In this document: positions 44,937-55,576 of the stretch, piece after piece
Position numbering within the stretch: the first letter of the stretch is position 1
Layout of the letters: each line of letters starts with the position of its first letter
DNA from: Caprella mutica
Lineage: Eukaryota; Arthropoda; Malacostraca; Amphipoda; Caprellidae
Length of the DNA: 64,000 nucleotides
Direction of reading: 5' to 3'
NCBI GenBank assembly: GCA_947561585.1
Contig: CANNZV010002347.1
Coordinates: 38,419 to 102,418, forward strand
Made by a program: the position numbers and the translations under genes
The notes under the pieces: model-generated
What the model was told of the DNA's origin: nothing
The model's database searches: none
Seen by the model: the letters and a program-made list of their open reading frames with translations, nothing else

Positions 44937-46964
44937 TCATTCTTCTCTGACATTCCTTTCTTCTTCAGATATTCGGCCCCCAATTTGTTGCAGGCCATCA
45001 AGCTGCTCCTCTCTCCTCCATGATCCAGCAATTATATGTCCATTAATTACATTTTCTGTTTCCAAAGTCACTGCTGTGTCGTTCACATGATGCGTTCTAA
45101 GCATATTGTGGAGTACAGTGCACGCTAGTGCGATACCTTCTACTTTTTTGGGATGCAAGTTAATCGGAATAAATATTCTGAAACGTGACGAAAGTATACC
45201 GAAAGCATTCTCGACTGTGCGCCTGGCCCGAGATAGCCTGTAGGAGAAGACCCTTTGAGAAACTGTTTGATGCTGAAATGGATAAGATTTCATTAGGTGT
45301 TCCCTTAGCGGGAAGGCATCGTCTCCTACAAAAACCATGGTTAGACGCCGGTTGCTATTTGGTAGGACTTTATTTTCTGGGATTCCAGCAGCTGATCTCT
45401 GATTAATTTTGTTCAGAGAACAGGTGTTCCAAACACCTGCATCAGATTGCCGGCCATTTCTCCCAACGTCCACGTACAAAAACCTATAGTTTGCATCCAC
45501 ATGTGCAAGCATTATGATGCTATGTCCGCCTTTATAATTATAGTAAAATGAACCACTTCCTGGTGGGGGCCGAAATGCAATATGCTTCCCATCAAGAGCA
45601 CCTATACAATTTGGGAAGTTCCATAAATTACGAATGCAGTAGAAATTGCATTCCACTCTTCTGGATTCCTCGGAAACTGAAAATAAAATATAATATTTAA
45701 GTCATTTATATTAGAAAATAAAAATTATCCAAAGGCAATACACTCAAAATATATATCGTATTCGAAACTTAAAACTTGTCAGTGTATAATTTAGTAACTG
45801 TGCTTTAATAAGGAAAACCTATCACTATGAATTATATTTAATTGTGATTAATATAACATATTATTCCACGAAGTAATATTATATTTATTTTGTATTAAAT
45901 CTAAAACTTTTATTATTATTTTGCAGATTTCAGAAGAGCTGCTTCAATTGATAAACGAGGAAGACATAGAAATATCGGATCAACCCAGTACAAGCTCAGC
46001 CACACCAAGTGGACCGATACACCCTGTGTTTCAAGGCCCCCTTCAACAAGCGAAGAAGCAACCAAAAAGCGACAAAGAGAAGATCCTTCAGATGCTCTTT
46101 TACGGGTGGCTATAGAAAAAATGTCAAAGCATGATCAAAATAAACCAAAAAGTACTTCATTTGCTTTCGGGGAATACATTGACCTAGAACTTGAAAAGTT
46201 AGATGAAAAACATGTACATATAATAAAAAAACTATGCAATGATGCCATATTTTTGGCACATATGGACAATTTAGAGCCAACGGCACGCATATATGTTAAT
46301 GAATAATTTTTTTTTTCGATCTCAGTTATATTAATATAATTTATTAGGGATTTTTTCATATTTAAAAAATGTTTTCCTTTCAAGAAATGGAACTATTTAT
46401 TATATAATAATGACACGTGATTTATTTATTTGATATTTTAATTTAATTATTATTTATTAATAATTTCAGCAATGATAAAAATTTATACTTATGTACATTG
46501 TATGAAACGGTTATTTTGATATTAATAAATGAGTAAACTTTACCTTCATATATTTATCCTTCAAGGCAGAGAAAATGGCTTCACATGTTTCAGGAATAAT
46601 ATGAGAAAGAGATGCTTTAGAAATTCTAGTCTGGTACTGCAGTGAGGTGTAGGTTTCCCCTGTTGCCAAAAATCTTAATGTAGCTGCTAACCTGTTGCTC
46701 GGAGAAATTCTTTCCCTCAAGTGTGTGGTCTGCTTTTCAATAACAGGACAAATTAATTCGCATAGAACTGTAAATAAATCAGAGGGTAGCAACAAATAAT
46801 TCATGAAATCTTCCTGTTCTTCACTCCTCAATTCCTTGAAAATGGTGTTGAAGGATCCTCTTTCTTCCCGTCTCGTTAAGTATTTCTTCATACACACTTC
46901 CCTTTTTTTTCTTCTTCTTATATGCACACACAGCGATGCATGCTAGAGCAGCATCTCTCTCCAT
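44937..46964 (-). pseudogene. PIF/Harbinger DDE transposase (DDE_Tnp_4 type), two exons, broken
   Basis: Exon 1 runs from ATG 46964 to 46544 (donor ATGAAG|GTAAAG): a poly-Lys stretch with a likely indel, then KKYLTRREERGSFNTIFKEL and LRERISPSNRLAATLRFLAT, the helix-turn-helix region. Exon 2 (45676-44937, acceptor TTATTTTCAG) starts FPRNPEEWNAIS, loses one base near 45640, then NFPNCIGALDGKHIAFRPPP (first Asp), GGHSIIMLAHVDANYRFLYV, FVGDDAFPLR (second Asp) and RRTVENAFGILSSRFRIF (Glu). All three catalytic residues are present; stop at 44937. It cuts and pastes the element at TWA sites. The 867-bp intron contains MADF exon 2 on the opposite strand. Frame lesions make it inactive. Confidence 0.9.
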
Positions 46965-47134
46965 GACGCACCTCACCTTTCAACGTCTCTCTGGTAACTG
47001 AAGCCAAAGTGTGTAGTTCAACACACTGACCAATTGTTTATAGTTTGAACGTCAGTCATTGAAACTACAAGGGTGGAGAGGTGTGATTGTCAGTCACGTC
47101 CACAGTCAAAACTGATAGTGTAAACGCCGCTTAA

Positions 47135-47258
47135 TGCACCAGCGTGCTCTTACTCTCAACCTGCTCTCGACATCTCCTGCTCTCCCACTCGTCCACCGCC
47201 CTTACAACATCTCCGCCGCTTATTTCACCAATCCTCTCCTACTCCAGACCAATCTCTC
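47135..47258 (-). pseudogene. LINE reverse-transcriptase C-terminal relic, part 1
   Basis: Minus-strand reading gives GEISGGDVVRAVDEWESRRC, REQVESKSTLVHY, which continues in frame at 29941 (RGSRLL...) once the Harbinger is removed. It is the C-terminal part of a LINE ORF2, older than the Harbinger, and ends near 47258 where another sequence (GGGGGCGTATCTAGAATTCA) begins. Confidence 0.7.
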
Positions 47259-47654
47259 TGGGGGCGTATCTAGAATTCAGTCAAGGGGGGGGGGCACTTT
47301 TCAAAAAAAATAATGTTTCTGGGAAAAAATCTACGGATTAATCCTCAAACTTGAAGAAATGTCAGTTATTTCATTATTCTAATTGTTTTGAACATGCTTG
47401 AACACTGTGTTCCATCGGAAGCGTAATTTTTAGATTGCGAATTGGTGGAACTAAAAGTGATTCCAGTCGTATTATGTATTCGTCATTTTGTTCATATAGA
47501 ATGGATTTTATCACTATTAATATTAGCATTGATTTTCAACCTTAAAAATGTTACTGAATTTGAGAAGAAATGCATCGTCCTGCAATTTGCCAGAACACCT
47601 TCTCCTTCAAAATTCATGCTTCACTCAAAGATAAGTGAATGGGCGGCTAAATCT
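47259..47654. other. No gene; possible TE terminus at 47259
   Basis: Starts GGGGGCGTATCTAGAATTCA followed by a run of ten G, then A+T-rich non-coding sequence. It could be one end of an unidentified element abutting the LINE relic. Confidence 0.3.
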
Positions 47655-47805
47655 TGGTTCTTGGTAAATTGCTCGAAAACAATTGCTCGAAAGATAATTG
47701 CTCGAATGAACAATTAATCGAAACACAATATTGCTCGAAAAACAATTGCTCGAACGAACAATTGATCGAATGAACAATTGCTCGAATGATCAAATGTCTC
47801 GAAAT
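47655..47805. repeat. Minisatellite arm 1: CAATTGCTCGAA words
   Basis: About ten imperfect 12-16-bp words of AATTGCTCGAA(AA/TG/CG) type. The same vocabulary in reverse complement (TTCGAGCAATTG) forms arm 2 at 48452-48567. The pair brackets about 650 bp and looks like a foldback element. Confidence 0.75.
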
Positions 47806-48451
47806 ATAAAATTGCACACAAGTTTTCAAATTTATTAAAGTAAGATATTCATGAAGTAGAGCTGCACCTAACAATCCATGTTTTTTTAGTAATTGGTAAT
47901 AGCTGTTTCAATTTGTCCATAGCTATTTACTATACCAATCATTCTATAACTGATTTTAGATCTTACTCTTCCTGTTTTTTCTTATTTTTTACTAGAGACC
48001 ATTTGTATCGGTGACAGGACAATAACCCCCCGTGCAAAAAAAAAACCCCGCGGTCAAAGAAACCCCCGTGCAATATACCCTCCGGACAAAAATCCCCCTT
48101 GCAATAAACCCCCCGGACAAATACCACCCGTACAAAAAAAAAACAAGCAAAAAACCTCCGTTCGATATAAATAGCCTAATTAAATTGTATTAATTTCCAT
48201 TATATTTTTATTAATAAAATTACTATATGTTATAAATATAAAGAGATACAGTCCGGTCCGATTTGGGGGGGGTGGGGGCTTGTGGCCCCTTCAATTAGGT
48301 GAAATAACTTAATGTTATGACAAAGTAATTTTTCATCCAGAAAGTAAAGTTTTAGTATATTTAGGAACACTATTGAATTAATGGTCGAGTTGATACCTAA
48401 TGTTTACTAGTTACCTAATCTCCCTATCTTGTTTACTCTTCCTCTTCTACC
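47806..48451. other. Interior of the foldback; C-rich degenerate repeat at 48020-48165
   Basis: Non-coding. At 48020-48165 about seven words of ACCCCCCGTGCAATA / CCCCCGGACAAA type alternate with A-runs, a third independent degenerate array of the same word-plus-spacer style. A G-run (TTTGGGGGGGGTGGGGGC) lies near 48265. Confidence 0.55.
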
Positions 48452-48567
48452 ACATTCGAGCAATTAATCTTTCGAGCAATCAATCATTCGAGCAATTGTT
48501 CATTCGAGCAATTGTTCGTTCGAGCAATTGTTCGTTCGAGCAATTGTTCGTTCGAGCAATCCGACAT
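48452..48567. repeat. Minisatellite arm 2: TTCGAGCAATTG words
   Basis: About seven words TTCGAGCAATTGTTCG / ATTCGAGCAATTAATC, inverse to 47655-47805. Its right edge cuts the integrase of the Gypsy element: the pol frame runs on into the repeat as CSNEQLLERTIART-like codons before stopping at 48484. Confidence 0.8.
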
Positions 48568-51500
48568 TAACGTTTTGGGATATCCACAACGACTAAATGT
48601 TTTACTTAGACAATCAATTACTGTGTTAGTTGATTTGTCAGCTACTGCGTGTAATTCGTTATATCTTGTCAACATACATGTTATTGATAAAATATATTTG
48701 TTGTTCGTGTCAGTTGTTATAAAAGGTCCTATAAAATCAAATGAAACTGTTTCAAATGGTGTATTAGCTACTGGGGCAGACATTAATTTAATTGGTGTAT
48801 CTAGACTTCCTTTAAGGATTTTGCAAACGTCACATCTTTTAATAAAAGATTCTATGACCGATCTTTCTTGAAAATGATAATATTTTAGTCGAAATTGAAA
48901 TAGCGTATGAGCTAAACCACAATGGGTGTTAAAATGTATTGAATTAATTACTAAATTGATCATTTCATTTGGTATAACATAATTAACAATACTGGCTGCC
49001 CGAGTATCTATTTTCCGATGTCGATATAATATTCCGTCTAATATGAAAAATTCAGCTATGTTCCTAGATGTTCCTAATTGTTTTTTCTGTAATATATCCA
49101 TTATTTCCTTACAAGCAAAGTCGTTTGACTGTGCAGTCTTTAGTCTGTTTAAAGTCCATGTTATGTCTTCGTGTTCAGGTATGTAGTTCAGAAATGGTTT
49201 TTCTTTGTTGATTTTATACAATTTAGATGTATCTGATTCTTGTTCGTTTTCTGAGTCTGTTTCTGAGTCATTGTCATTGTCGTTAATAATTTGTGGTACA
49301 TTTAGCTTAGCCCTCGATCTTGTGGTTGCTATATAATTTTCAATTGAATTACAACTTTCATTAGATGGTGTTAAAAGTTCACAATCATCTATTGTTTCTT
49401 CCGTTAAAGGAGTTAATCTACTAAGAGTATCGGCTACCACATTCCTTTTACCTTCAAAATATTTGATGGTACAATCATATGTGCTAGCCTCTATTGCCCA
49501 CCTGGCTAGTGCCGTGTCTAAAGGCAGTTTATTACCAAAAAATGCACATAAGGGTTTGTGATCAGTTAAAATGGTAATAGGATACCCTAGACATAGATAT
49601 TGAAATTCCTTTAAAGCTAGATGTATTGCAAGAAACTCTAGTTTAGTCGTGGAGTACCTTTTTTGAGTAGAATTTAATGATTTACTGAAATATGCTATGG
49701 GTCTTAATGTTTTGCTTTTGGTCGAATCTGGTTGTAGCAATGCTGCGCCAACTCCGATATTTGAGCTGTCAGTAAATAAATAAAATGGTCTGGAATAATT
49801 TGGATGTGCTAAAACCGTATCTGATGTCAAAATATTTTTGAGTCTAGTGAAGCTAGCCTCACATTCGTCAGTCCAGTCAAATTTAGTGTCCTTCCTTAAT
49901 AGTCTATATAATGGGTCGGCTTTCTGACTAAATTTAGGTACGAACTTACGAAAATAATTCGCAAGCCCTAAAAATCGCTGAAGTTGTTTTACATCTGTTG
50001 GTCTAGATGCTTCTCTAAGTTTTTCGTTTTGGATACATCGGATGCCCTCAGTAGTGACTCGATGTCCAAGAAAATTAATTTCGTGTTTAAAGAATTCACA
50101 CTTCTCTAATTTTAACCTCAAATGAGCGTCACGTAAATTCATTAGCACTTGGCCAATATCATTTAAATGTTGTTCATATGATCGACTAAAAATTAGGATG
50201 TCATCAATAAATACGAAACATAGTTTCCCTAATACATTACTTAACGCTTTTGTCATTATTGCTTGAAATACTTTTGGACTATTGACATAACCGAATGGTA
50301 GCTTTTTAAACTGCCATTTTTTACCATTTACCGCAAATGCTGTAAGTTTTTTAGACTCCTCGGAGAGTTCCACCTGGTGAAATGCACTCCTCAGATCTAA
50401 ACTAGAAAATATCTTTGATCCACCTAAAGATCCAAGCATGTCGTCAACCCTAGGTAACGGAAATCCTTGTATATGGACACACTTATTTAATGATCTGAAA
50501 TCTATTACGGGTCGTATTTCCCCATTCTTTTTATGAACAACGATAACCGGGAAGTTGTACTCGGACATTGAAGGTTCTATAGTTCCTTCCTTTAACATTG
50601 ACTTATTGACTTCTTCAAGTTGTTCTTGAAATTTATGTGGTATTCGGTACGGCATCTTGTTTATCACTATATTAGGATCTTTCATTATTATTGTGTGTTT
50701 ACATATACTAGTAGTCCCGATTTCTTCGTCCTTGATCGTGATTACGTCTCTAAAGTCATTTAGTAACTGCGTCATTTTGTCTTCATACTCTGACATTCCA
50801 CATGATATGTCAGCATTAACTAACCTTCTCGGTGCTGATGGCACTGTCTGAGAATTGTTTTCTACATCAGCACTTAATGTGCTGTCACGGCTTCTATCAG
50901 CGCTTCCGTCACGTGATATTTTACACTTCATATCTCGGTTGCCATGCGTTGTAACTAATGGCTCTCCATTAATTCCAACTGCATGTACCTTTGACTTTTC
51001 ATAAATTAGTTCAGGGGTAACGTTTCGTTCAAATGGCTTTGGTTTTTCGTCACTCAACACGTTTCCTAACCTAGATTTATGAGTCCTATTATTTAAACAC
51101 TCCGATATAGTCGCTATATTTACTTCGACTTGCTCTTCGTACGTCTGGAGGTTCCCAACTATCATATTGTCCCGTAATATGATATCACTATCCGTCGGAT
51201 TCATTACGAAAACTGGGCATATTGACACTTGATCTCCCTCTTTTTTTGTGTCTTCGATTTTTATTAGTGTTTCGGCTATCACTAAACCACTATTGAAACT
51301 TCTTTTAGCTATAATATAACTTCCTGCTTCGTTGTTTTTGACAAATCCATACAATATTTGTACGCTGTTTGCCTCAACGACTTGGCTATTTATATGAACA
51401 TTTCCGTTCTTCTCGCGTTTTTTATTTTTATTCCTTGACTTCGATTTTACCTCGGATTTCATAACCTTCATTTGCCCTTTTTGTTGAGGTTTAACTCTTA

Positions 51501-52335
51501 CTTTCGCAATACTACTGCGGCTGTTTGTTCGTTCGTTTATTTGTCTTATCAACGTTCTTCGTTTTGACCTATTTGAAGTAAGGACCAGTTCAGATATTAA
51601 GCAATCTGTGCTTAATAGTTCTTTAGTAGCTATTCTACGTTTTTCCATAAACGGAATTTTTTCTTCACCTAATTTCAATATTTTCTTATCAAAATCAATT
51701 TGCGCGTTCGTTAACACGTCCCTTCCTAATATTACATCATATGGTAAGCTGTTGTTGTTGATTAGTAAAGCGTTTACTGTTTGCTTACGTGATTTCGACA
51801 TTAGTTCAAATTTTACTTCACCTTTTACTTCGGAACGTCCGTTTATGCCTTTAATAGTTACGTTTGATTTTATTATGTCCTCGTGACTCGCCTTGTAATT
51901 AAAATTACGACTGTTTAAAATCGTTCTCTCGCTCCCTGAATCTATTAAAGCTTCCCAATCGAATTCTTTACTATGTAAAATTATCGTTGGCTTAGAAGTC
52001 CCTTTTATCGTATAATGACAGTCCATCAATCCGCTTAATTCATCTTTATTTTTTACTAATTGGACTGTTATATATGTTTCGCTCATTTTTTTATCCTCAA
52101 CGCTTAACTCTTCTTCTTTTAATAAATCGAACTTATTTTTACATTCACAACTTGTGTTGAGTGACGATTTACCTTTGCTATTGAATTTAACGTGCACTGG
52201 ATCTAATTTATTCATGTTCAATTCACTTTCGTACACGGAGCTACCGACCGTTTTCCCGTGAGACCTATCTTGTTTTTTACTTCTGTTTGTATTTACATGT
52301 TTTTGCGAAAATCCTTGGCCTGTTGAGCCCGACAT
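48566..52335 (-). pseudogene. Gypsy pol: protease, RT, RNase H, truncated integrase
   Basis: Open for about 1,256 element codons from 52335. Retropepsin near residues 128-210 (ALIDSGSERTIL; LGRDVL). Reverse transcriptase about 565-740: VIDFRSLNKCV, SSLDLRSAFHQ, LPFGYVNSPKVFQ, active site FVFIDDILIF (about residue 708; FIDD in place of the common YxDD). RNase H about 830-950 with FTDSSNIGVGAALL and YSTTKLEFLAI. Integrase zinc region about 1130-1175 (H..H..CDVC), then catalytic DFIGPF and LMSD. The frame enters the foldback repeat right after the second catalytic Asp, so the catalytic Glu and C-terminal domain are missing. It overlaps gag by 43 nt in the -1 register. Confidence 0.9.
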
Positions 52336-53534
52336 TCTCTACCTATGTGTCCTATTTTGTTGCAGCGGTAGCACTTAATTGTACCACTGCTGCTGTGAGG
52401 GGTAAGGGTAGGGTGGGGGGGGTTATTAGTGTTGTGTACGTATGCTCTGCCTGTGGGATTGTATTTGTATCTACTTCTGCGTGCATACCTACCTGCTGTT
52501 CCTATTCCTCTATTTCTTGTGTCATAAGTGTAATATGCTTCTGTATCTTCTAGCCTATCCTCGTGGAACTTGCCTTGATTCTCACCCTCGGGTTTTTCTA
52601 TCAAAAAAGTTTCTGTGTCATTGAAATTCTTCTTTGGTATTAGAATTTTTTTATCATGTGGCAAAGATCTTATTTTCTTCGTTGTAGCAGACAGTAAATT
52701 AGCTGTTGTCTTAAAAGGACCTTCTACGACTCCTTTGATGATACTGGGGTTGATCTGTGGACCCAATATTGTTAAATACATTGATGTATTCATAAGATCT
52801 TTTGCGTGATTTTTTAATTTGCGTGTGAATGATTCATCACTTTCAGTTGCTGTCCTTATTGGAAATTGGGTGTTCATTGTGTCGTCATTTAATATAAAAT
52901 CCGTGACTTCGCCTATCTTTTCTAATGTACTTAAGATGTCACTGGCAGCTGTGGCTTCTTCCTTCAATTTATTAGTGTATAATTCATGACATACACTGTA
53001 GATATCCTTGCTGTCTTTCTGCACATATATGTCTTCTAGTACCGTGCATATCTCTTGGTATGTGCTATCTTTAAATGTTTTACCGTTAACAACGTTATTA
53101 ACAGTAATTTGAAAATCTCCTAGCTTGCAATCAGCGCTCCTGAAAAGGATCTTCTTTTTTTCTGCGTCATCTTTATCCCCCAAGCTGGATATATGATTAT
53201 TTAATAGGCTGAGATGCTGACGAAACGTGTTCTTCTCCTCGAAAGCTGGATCCTCTGGCCTTCTTCTTCCCCTGAATATCGGCAATGAATCAGAATTTAT
53301 GATCGTCGTACTCCTGCTTTTAATTATCTCTTGGAGTTGAGCTTGTGTTAATTCAACCGACATTTTGGGAGGTGTTTTGGGGGTTGTTTTGGGGGTTGTT
53401 GTGGGTGGTGTTTTGGGTGGTGTTTTGGGGGGTGTTTTGGGTTGTTTAGTTTTCTGTACTCTGGGTTTAGTTCGTCTTCCAGATCTAAGTTCTACAGCCT
53501 CAGCATTAATCGCTTCGTCCTCTGAGGTTGGCAT
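52293..53534 (-). CDS. Gypsy gag, 413 codons, intact frame
   Basis: Structural protein of the retrotransposon particle. The N-terminus carries a tandem PPKT repeat (TPPKTPPKTPP...), followed by a helical capsid-like region (FRQHLSLLNNHI, KLGDFQITVNNV, LYTNKLKEEATAASDI). The C-terminus carries one CCHC zinc knuckle, CYRCNKIGHIGREC, for RNA binding. Stop at 52293 after CGC AAA AAC ATG. Pol opens in the -1 frame 43 nt earlier, so Gag-Pol is probably made by -1 frameshifting near the A-run just before the gag stop. No lesions, in contrast to the neighbouring TEs. Confidence 0.85.
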   Translation of the reverse strand: MPTSEDEAINAEAVELRSGRRTKPRVQKTKQPKTPPKTPPKTPPTTTPKTTPKTPPKMSVELTQAQLQEIIKSRSTTIINSDSLPIFRGRRRPEDPAFEEKNTFRQHLSLLNNHISSLGDKDDAEKKKILFRSADCKLGDFQITVNNVVNGKTFKDSTYQEICTVLEDIYVQKDSKDIYSVCHELYTNKLKEEATAASDILSTLEKIGEVTDFILNDDTMNTQFPIRTATESDESFTRKLKNHAKDLMNTSMYLTILGPQINPSIIKGVVEGPFKTTANLLSATTKKIRSLPHDKKILIPKKNFNDTETFLIEKPEGENQGKFHEDRLEDTEAYYTYDTRNRGIGTAGRYARRSRYKYNPTGRAYVHNTNNPPHPTLTPHSSSGTIKCYRCNKIGHIGRECRAQQAKDFRKNM

Positions 53535-53574
53535 GTGTTTCCTATCCTAATGAGGTGTTATTGTGTACTTAAAC

Positions 53575-54831
53575 AAGTGTAATGCACGTGTAATCACTAA
53601 TTACGAAAAAAAAAAAATAATAATAGGCTATCCAAAAAATATAATCCGTCAAACATTAAAAAATAATCATTCATATAATAAATAATAAATGAAATATAAT
53701 TTAATATAGAGCAATATTTGTTAAATCAATAAATATAAAATATTTATGCCTTTCAATTAATAGTGACACTCAGCAAAGCTAAAAGAAATGCATGCACACA
53801 TACATCTATAATTATAACTACTGCAGTAATGATTAATTACCTTCTGCTTATTCATCAACACAATTCTTGACTAAGACAGAACAGATTTATTCACCACTGA
53901 CTAAGGTCTAACACTTAGATCTTACTCCGATCGCTTCAGAAATGAGACTGAATGCAAAGATGACATTTAAGTTATATGTTATACTCAACTTTCGGTTCCA
54001 TGTACAGTGGGTCCCGCTTATCAGGTTTTGTCGTTGATTTTTGCTCTGATGTTAACTGTTATGATGTTAACTGAATGTTCACTGAGCGTTGTGCACTGTA
54101 TGTTATGCACTGTATGTTAACTGAATGTTTATTGACTGTTAACTTTTCACTGAATGTTGAATGATCACTGAATGTTAAAGATTCACTGAATGTTGAATGA
54201 TCACTGAATGTTAAAGATTCACTGAATGTTGAATGATCACTGAATGTTGAAGATTCACTGAATGTTGAATGATCACTGAATGTTGAAGATTCTCTGAATG
54301 TTGCAGTTTGAATAAATACTTTTCAGATGTAGTATTTAAACAAATTAGACTCTCAATTTCTGGTTGATTTACGGCTTTTTTGCATGTTGTTTATAATCGA
54401 ATGTTTTCCATCACCATTCGTCAACGTGCAACGCTTAACCCGTTCGCTTCCTCCCTCCGTGCTTTCCAGTTTCTTCCAGAATTTTCCAGAATTTCCAGAT
54501 TTTTTTTTTTTTTTTTCAGACTGGTCAGTCTTGTTGATTGTCTCTGCTCATTCTTATTTCAAATTAGGCCATCTGTACTCTCCTTATCCTTCCGATAATT
54601 TTCGAGATGCCATTTGCTTGACCCTGAGTTGAATTATCTTTATACTTTATCACAAAAACTGAACACCTTAATTGGATCGTACCTTCATATAGGGTCGCAA
54701 AACCCGGTCTTGCTGTAATCAAATACTCTCCAATCAGATGGTTAACTTAGTTTTTGGTAAATTACAAAGTTTTCAATCTTTTACTTTAGTAATTGAATTT
54801 CCGCACATTAAATTCGAATTACTTAATCACG
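53575..54831 (-). other. Gypsy leader, non-coding
   Basis: About 1.26 kb between the gag start and the putative primer site, A+T-rich, with the 18-bp tandem repeats at 54150-54305 and a 16-T run near 54500. No gene. Confidence 0.5.
54150..54305. repeat. 18-bp tandem repeat in the Gypsy leader
   Basis: CACTGAATGTTGAATGAT alternates with CACTGAATGTTAAAGATT, giving a 36-bp higher-order unit repeated about four times. Looser TGTTAACTGAATGTT words extend upstream to about 54045. Confidence 0.85.
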
Positions 54832-54852
54832 CACCATACTGGCCACCAATGT
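54832..54852 (-). promoter_or_regulatory. Putative LTR end and primer-binding region
   Basis: On the minus strand CGTCACA is followed by TTGGTGGCCAGTATGGTGC. A sequence ending in CA followed by TTGGTGGCCAG-type sequence resembles the junction after the 5' LTR of insect Gypsy elements. The tRNA primer was not identified, and the call rests on position and resemblance. Confidence 0.4.
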
Positions 54853-55576
54853 GACGTAGTTAATTTACTTTCCTATAACGTCTCAGTGTATGGGCTCTAA
54901 GTGATTAGGATCCTACTCTATAAAGTATTTTCAGATTCCTTTCTCTATATATATCTCTTTCTACTAAATACTCATGGTACCATGCCCTAGAACCACCTTG
55001 CCACTATGGTTCCGACCTCAGGCCTCTGGTCCAAGCTTAACTGTATTTAAGGGTAATAATGGTAAAGTAATTAACACTTAAAGAGATTATATTCATTGGT
55101 CAAGCACATGTTATTACAAAGAATATCTCCTCTAGAACGCTCGCAAGTTAAGGTCTCAAATAACTACGAACAGGAGATAAGGTGTGTAGCTCACGAGAGC
55201 GAATCGGTAACTGCCTTGACTGTCACTTACTTACAATCATATAGGTTCGTGATGATAGCAATGCATACACAATTGCTGTGTTTGCTTTACCACAGCCTAC
55301 AAGCCTACCTAACACAAAAATCTAAAACTAAAACACCTCTAAAACTGCAAGTAGCGTTAAAAAATGATAAACAAGGTGAAAATGAAAAAAGATAATCCAA
55401 ATAACAACAGTTCGGGGACCAAGGGACGCCACCTCCCACTGAGTGTATATAAAGATGGAGGTAACATAGCAGCGGCAAAAGTGATGCCAAAAAGTGGCGC
55501 CATGGGCGTGTCTAAACCTCAGTATATGGAATATGTAGTGACAATTGAGACGTTTAGTGTATGTGACGTACAGTGC
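54853..55576 (-). other. Probable 5' LTR region with TATA-like box
   Basis: Non-coding. On the minus strand CTTTATATACACTCAG near 55440-55455 is TATA-like and would sit in U3. The block 55425-55515 (CCCACTGAGTGTATATAAAG ... GCGCCATGGGCGTGTCTAAA) has an inverted relative at 61028-61112. The outer LTR boundary is not determinable from one copy. Confidence 0.35.

Larger units (their letters stand above)
39981..46306 (+). pseudogene. Harbinger MADF (Myb/SANT-like) accessory protein, two exons, broken
   Basis: Exon 1 (39981-40356) encodes a MADF domain: FIELLKDRNCLWQL, DAAFQFIKAEM, KKKINTLRTQYRREM, CCYDQLQFL. Such proteins help the Harbinger transposase bind DNA and enter the nucleus. A TAA at 40326-40328 interrupts the end of the exon. 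LINE-2 then sits on the exon's last bases, and the donor CTGAG|GTAAAT is displaced to 44308-44318. Exon 2 starts at 45927 after TTATTTTGCAG, in phase (ISEELLQLIN), shifts frame near the C-run at 46035, and continues (RVAIEKMSKHD, IKKLCNDAIFLAHM) to TAA 46304-46306, a BESS-like tail. Its intron contains transposase exon 2 on the other strand. Confidence 0.85.
29945..47131 (-). mobile_element. PIF/Harbinger transposon, 17.2 kb as it stands (~4.0 kb core), TSD TAA
   Basis: Inverted ends: AGCCGCGTTTACACTATCAG at 29945 and the complement of AGCGGCGTTTACACTATCAG ending at 47131. Similarity runs about 50 bp (through TTTTGACTGTGGACGTGA). TAA flanks both sides (29942-29944 and 47132-47134), the classic Harbinger duplication, and removing the element restores a LINE reading frame. 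Native content is a DDE transposase (minus, 44937-46964) and a MADF protein (plus, 39981-46306), the two-gene set of Harbingers. The rest is later insertions: LINE-1 with a nested TA element, a MITE, a TTAA element with a nested TA element, and LINE-2. Both native genes are mutated, so the copy is dead but could formerly move in full. Confidence 0.9.
48566..54852 (-). mobile_element. Ty3/Gypsy LTR retrotransposon, 3' truncated
   Basis: Minus-strand order: primer-site region, long leader, gag, pol with protease-RT-RNase H-integrase, then truncation by the foldback. That order (integrase after RNase H) is Ty3/Gypsy. No env frame and no 3' LTR are present. The 5' LTR should lie beyond 54852, but without its partner its limits cannot be confirmed. 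Confidence 0.85.

Noticed and set aside
48484..48565. C-terminal CSNEQLLERTIART repeat as part of Gypsy pol
   Set aside because: These codons are the TTCGAGCAATTG minisatellite of the inserted foldback, not integrase.
54380..54632. Plus-strand 72-82-codon frames in the Gypsy leader
   Set aside because: Short, Phe-rich through a T-run, antisense to the element, no recognisable sequence.
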